Positions 6,040-8,613 of a DNA stretch of 8,613 bases are shown here, piece after piece. Both the position numbers and the translations under genes were made by a program. The notes under the pieces are model-generated. The model ran no database searches. It had not been told where the DNA came from and was given only the letters and a program-made list of their open reading frames with translations. Each line of letters opens with the position of its first letter. The stretch's first letter is position 1. The stretch comes from JBBIRT01 sp037441725 (GTDB lineage Bacteria > Desulfobacterota > BSN033 > UBA1163). The stretch covers positions 1-8,613 of the forward strand of contig JBBIRT010000132.1 of assembly GCA_037441725.1 (NCBI GenBank), given 5' to 3'.

Positions 6040-7122
6040 TTATTTTTCCTTCAAGGGCAAGGAGGGCAGGCTCTCAACTTGATCCAATTGAGTATTGAAT
6101 CGATCTAACCTTCTCCTTGCCTCCTCAAACTTATTGACTGCATTGTTGAGGTGTCTTCCTAACAATTGAAAGTCTTCCTGGAAGCTCCCGATCTCTTTCT
6201 TTAAAGCGGAAAGGGAAGTCAATATCTTTAAAGCCTCTTTCTCAATCTGGAAGCCCTTCAATCCGAGGAGGATGACTTGAAGATAAGCATAAAATGAATT
6301 CGGAGAGACCGGAATGACCCTCTTGGCTAAGGCATAATTCAAGATTCCCTTCTCTTCCTCAACGTTCTCTTCTTTTGTAATTGTTTCATAATAGACATTT
6401 TCTGCCGGGATATAAAGGAGTGCAAAATCATAGGTCCCTTCCTGGGGAAGGATATATTTACTGGAAATATTATCGATATGCCTCTTGACATCCCTATAAA
6501 AAGCCTTTCGGTAAGTCTTTCTTTCCTCCTCAGTTTTACATTCAATGAGTCTTCTAAAATTGTCAAGGGGAAACTTCGAATCGATGGGAACAAGCTTTCC
6601 TCCTATTCTCAACACCGCATCCACCCTTTCTCCGCTTGAGAACATATGCTGAAGGGTAAAGAATTCAGATGGAAGGATCTGGGACAACAATTCTCCTAAA
6701 AATTGCTCACCCAATCCTCCCCTAAGTTTAGGAGGACGCAGGATCTCCTGAAGAGTAGAAATATTTTTACCGACTTCATGGATCTGCTCACTTGTTTTGG
6801 ATAGCTCGCCCAGTCTCTCCCTCACCTGGTTCATCACTTCGCTCGCACGATCTAATCGCTCTCCAATCTGTCCACTAGAATTTTGGAGTTGCTGATTCAC
6901 CAGTTGAAGGTGCTGGTTCACCTGCTCATTGATCATCCGAAGTTGTTCTGTGAGTAAAGAGATATTCCGATTGAGTCCATCGCTCATTTGACCTTGTAAT
7001 TGCTCAATCTGATGGTTTATCATAGTCCATTCCGCCCCCCTCTTCCACCTCCTTTCTATCAGAAAAAAGAAGAAAAGAACAGCCGCAATGAACAGACTTA
7101 GGATGAGATAAAAGATGTCCAT
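6040..7122 (-). CDS. rmuC: RmuC-family protein (membrane-anchored, putative DNA recombination/nuclease-like)
   Basis: 360-residue member of the RmuC family. E. coli RmuC limits rearrangements at inverted repeats and is thought to have a restriction-endonuclease-like fold, but its biochemistry is poorly defined. Seen: an N-terminal transmembrane helix at about 3-22, a long glutamine-rich coiled coil at about 35-125 (QVNQHLQLVNQQLQNSSGQI), then the RmuC domain at about 125-330. The latter contains RGGLGEQFLGELLSQILP and RVDAVLRIGGKLVPIDSKFP. D168 and D181-S-K183 match a PD-(D/E)xK-like active-site layout. It is shorter than E. coli RmuC (about 475), mainly in the flanking regions. ATG 7122 directly follows GGGAGAGGG (core spacing about 4 bases). 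It lies 16 bases after the lipoprotein gene and is presumably co-transcribed; HU follows 122 bases downstream under its own promoter. Confidence 0.92.
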   Translation of the reverse strand: MDIFYLILSLFIAAVLFFFFLIERRWKRGAEWTMINHQIEQLQGQMSDGLNRNISLLTEQLRMINEQVNQHLQLVNQQLQNSSGQIGERLDRASEVMNQVRERLGELSKTSEQIHEVGKNISTLQEILRPPKLRGGLGEQFLGELLSQILPSEFFTLQHMFSSGERVDAVLRIGGKLVPIDSKFPLDNFRRLIECKTEEERKTYRKAFYRDVKRHIDNISSKYILPQEGTYDFALLYIPAENVYYETITKEENVEEEKGILNYALAKRVIPVSPNSFYAYLQVILLGLKGFQIEKEALKILTSLSALKKEIGSFQEDFQLLGRHLNNAVNKFEEARRRLDRFNTQLDQVESLPSLPLKEK

Positions 7123-7138
7123 CCCTCTCCCAATTCAA

Positions 7139-8428
7139 TTAAGGATGTTGAATGATGAGGTGACCTTCCACCCTTTGATCAATAAGATTCGAAATAAGGA
7201 TGTTCCAGACGTTTTCATCCTGTATGTCTTCGACCAGGATGGGAAATTCTACTTTCATGGGACTCTTCCCTTGGAAGGCAGAAATTCCCTTTTGTATTCC
7301 TGTTTTCTTAAACGATAACCTAAGAGGGAAACCGAATCCCTCCCATCTCGCTTCAACTTTTATCTTCTCAGGGGAATCTTTGCTTCGAAGAAGATGGGGA
7401 GAGAAAGAAAAAGAGAATTCTTCTCTTCCTTGGGGTCCAATCCTAAAAGGGAAAATGATAAAAGTTCTTCTTAGGGTATTATTTTCAGGCTGGATATCGT
7501 TCGACGTTAATTTAGGAAAGATGGAAACACTGACCCTTAAGATTCCACTGATCCGGATTTGATAAGGAGGATGAAGGATATAATGATTCCCCAGATTGGC
7601 CTTCAAGGTTTCAGAAACCAAATGGTCAAATTCAGAGATCAAACGATTGTTCACATGAATTCGGACTCGAATCGTTGTCCCTCTCCATAGGTCAGATTCC
7701 CCTACATTGGAAAGGAGGATGGTGAGATTTAAATCCTCTGTCAATTGGAAATCCTTCACCATGATGTCAGGACCAATGGGTGGTCCCTCTAAAACTTTTT
7801 TGAGGAGATTATTCTCCTTATTCAATTCTTTGACCTCAGGTGAAAAATCAATATGAGCCTGAATTTCACGATGCCCTTTAGGGGTGAGGGGAGTGATCAA
7901 GGAGTGACTTTCTTGGGGTAAAAGTACGGGCTGTTTTAAAAGATTCTTTAAATGATAGCTTCCCTTTGATGTTCCATCAATCAATATATTTAATTTTCCT
8001 GTCTCAAGAGGAATCGGAGTCTCACCGATATTGGTAATGGAGACGACTAATTTTTTCTTCGAATCAATAAAAATATCATTGACCCTGAGGTCAGCATGGG
8101 CAAGGGAAGCTAACCTATCTTCTTTTTCCGTTTCTTCTTCGATCACTGGAAAAAAAACTTCCCTCCCTTCCAATCCCGCCTCTATTTTTTTATCTGTCTC
8201 AACCTTCTCTTCTTCCTCTCCTTTCTCGTTGATGGGGATATCTGGAAGACCCTGATTAGGTTTATCATTGGAGGAAAGATCCTCCGGAGAAGGAGACAGG
8301 GATTCGGAGGGGATTTCTGAAAAAGGGGGTTGAACGATTGGGGGAGGGGGTGACTGGATCGCGACTTGTCCAACACAACTGATGAGTAAGATGGAAGTGG
8401 CAACTATCCCTCTCACCTTTTTAGACAT
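7139..8428 (-). CDS. Predicted lipoprotein with CARDB-like beta-sandwich domains
   Basis: 429 residues from the chosen start. A lipoprotein signal is clear: MSKKVRG, a hydrophobic stretch IVATSILLIS, then Cys18 in an LISC lipobox. Next come a proline/serine-rich linker (SPPPPIVQPPFSE...) and an acidic stretch (EKGEEEEKVETDKK). Two CARDB-like domains follow at about 112-212 (ADLRVNDIFI... VVSITNIGETPIP... ELNKENN) and 219-327 (PDIMVKDFQL... LLSNVGESDL... DIQPENN). The last 100 residues form another beta-rich unit ending WNILISNLIDQRVEGHLIIQHP. CARDB domains are extracytoplasmic adhesion-like modules; the function is unknown. Start choice: ATG 8428 gives an ideal signal peptide; GGGAGG lies 13 bases upstream, which would better suit an in-frame TTG at 8431 (10 bases); ATG 8467 adds 13 residues without a ribosome site. 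Stop-to-rmuC spacing of 16 bases suggests one operon. Confidence 0.85.
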   Translation of the reverse strand: MSKKVRGIVATSILLISCVGQVAIQSPPPPIVQPPFSEIPSESLSPSPEDLSSNDKPNQGLPDIPINEKGEEEEKVETDKKIEAGLEGREVFFPVIEEETEKEDRLASLAHADLRVNDIFIDSKKKLVVSITNIGETPIPLETGKLNILIDGTSKGSYHLKNLLKQPVLLPQESHSLITPLTPKGHREIQAHIDFSPEVKELNKENNLLKKVLEGPPIGPDIMVKDFQLTEDLNLTILLSNVGESDLWRGTTIRVRIHVNNRLISEFDHLVSETLKANLGNHYILHPPYQIRISGILRVSVSIFPKLTSNDIQPENNTLRRTFIIFPFRIGPQGREEFSFSFSPHLLRSKDSPEKIKVEARWEGFGFPLRLSFKKTGIQKGISAFQGKSPMKVEFPILVEDIQDENVWNILISNLIDQRVEGHLIIQHP

Positions 8429-8455
8429 CAATAAAATGAAGCCTCCCAGGTGTCC

Positions 8456-8484
8456 AAAATAACGCATTCATTGATGAAAAGCAA
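8456..8484 (-). promoter_or_regulatory. Weak promoter candidate for the lipoprotein-rmuC operon
   Basis: On the minus strand TTGCTT (8484-8479), a 17-base spacer and TATTTT (8461-8456). Start of transcription would be about 8449, just before GGGAGG at 8447-8442. If right, the ATG at 8467 lies upstream of the mRNA and the 8428 or 8431 start must be used. Another weak -10 (TATAAA) with a poor -35 (GGGACA, 15-base spacer) lies further upstream, within about 8553-8580. Matches are modest. Confidence 0.25.
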
Positions 8485-8613
8485 GAAATATTTCCTTCTG
8501 AAAGTAATGCCTTACCTATTTGGAGAATTAGACAGGGATGTCGGAGAAAATTTTATAGTGGAAACCTCAGATTGTCCCATAACTACAGAATTCCTTAGTT
8601 AATGAAAGGCAAT

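Noticed and set aside
501..8428. In-frame UGA selenocysteine codons in the genes of this operon region
   Set aside because: All recognised proteins are complete in length with normal stop codons; none needs read-through of UGA.
1..8613. CRISPR array, phage or antiphage system
   Set aside because: No regularly spaced direct repeats, integrase, phage structural genes or recognisable defence proteins were seen; RmuC alone is not evidence of a defence island.

Overview
The window reads as chromosomal DNA of an anaerobic bacterium. It has a ferredoxin-dependent 2-keto acid oxidoreductase (IorAB) and the selenocysteine elongation factor SelB. Base composition is moderately AT-rich (judged by eye, not computed). 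Shine-Dalgarno sites are canonical, up to a 10-base AAGGAGGTGA before the HU gene. A deltaproteobacterial (Desulfobacterota-like) host is my best guess from the protein style, but no feature here proves it. Every confident gene is on the minus strand, so transcription runs from high to low coordinates.

Layout in transcription order. (1) 8429-8613: upstream region with a weak promoter candidate. (2) 8428-6040: a two-gene unit, a predicted lipoprotein with CARDB-like beta-sandwich domains followed 16 bases later by an RmuC-family membrane-anchored protein. (3) 6035-5573: a self-contained HU gene with a near-consensus sigma70-type promoter, a perfect Shine-Dalgarno site and a clear intrinsic terminator. 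(4) 5572-5037: about 540 bases of very AT-rich DNA without a convincing gene but with several exact inverted repeats; two GC-rich 10-base arms enclose 5126-5420, suggesting a foldback/MITE-like remnant or a structured RNA. (5) 5036-1: a probable four-gene operon, selB - TPR membrane protein - iorA - iorB. Its promoter candidate lies so close to the selB start that the mRNA would be almost leaderless. iorB runs off the left edge of the window.

How the genes fit together: IorA and IorB form one enzyme that oxidatively decarboxylates aryl pyruvates (from aromatic amino acids) to aryl-acetyl-CoA and reduced ferredoxin. SelB delivers Sec-tRNA to UGA codons, so the cell probably makes selenoproteins, although none is recognisable here and no selA, selC or selD is present. 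The TPR protein is a membrane-anchored scaffold of unknown partner. HU compacts DNA, and RmuC is a putative nuclease-like protein connected with DNA recombination. Most of the window is ordinary housekeeping content. I do not see a convincing new multi-gene system. The points most worth a second look are the inverted-repeat region 5126-5491, the nearly leaderless selB start, and the selB-TPR-iorAB linkage.
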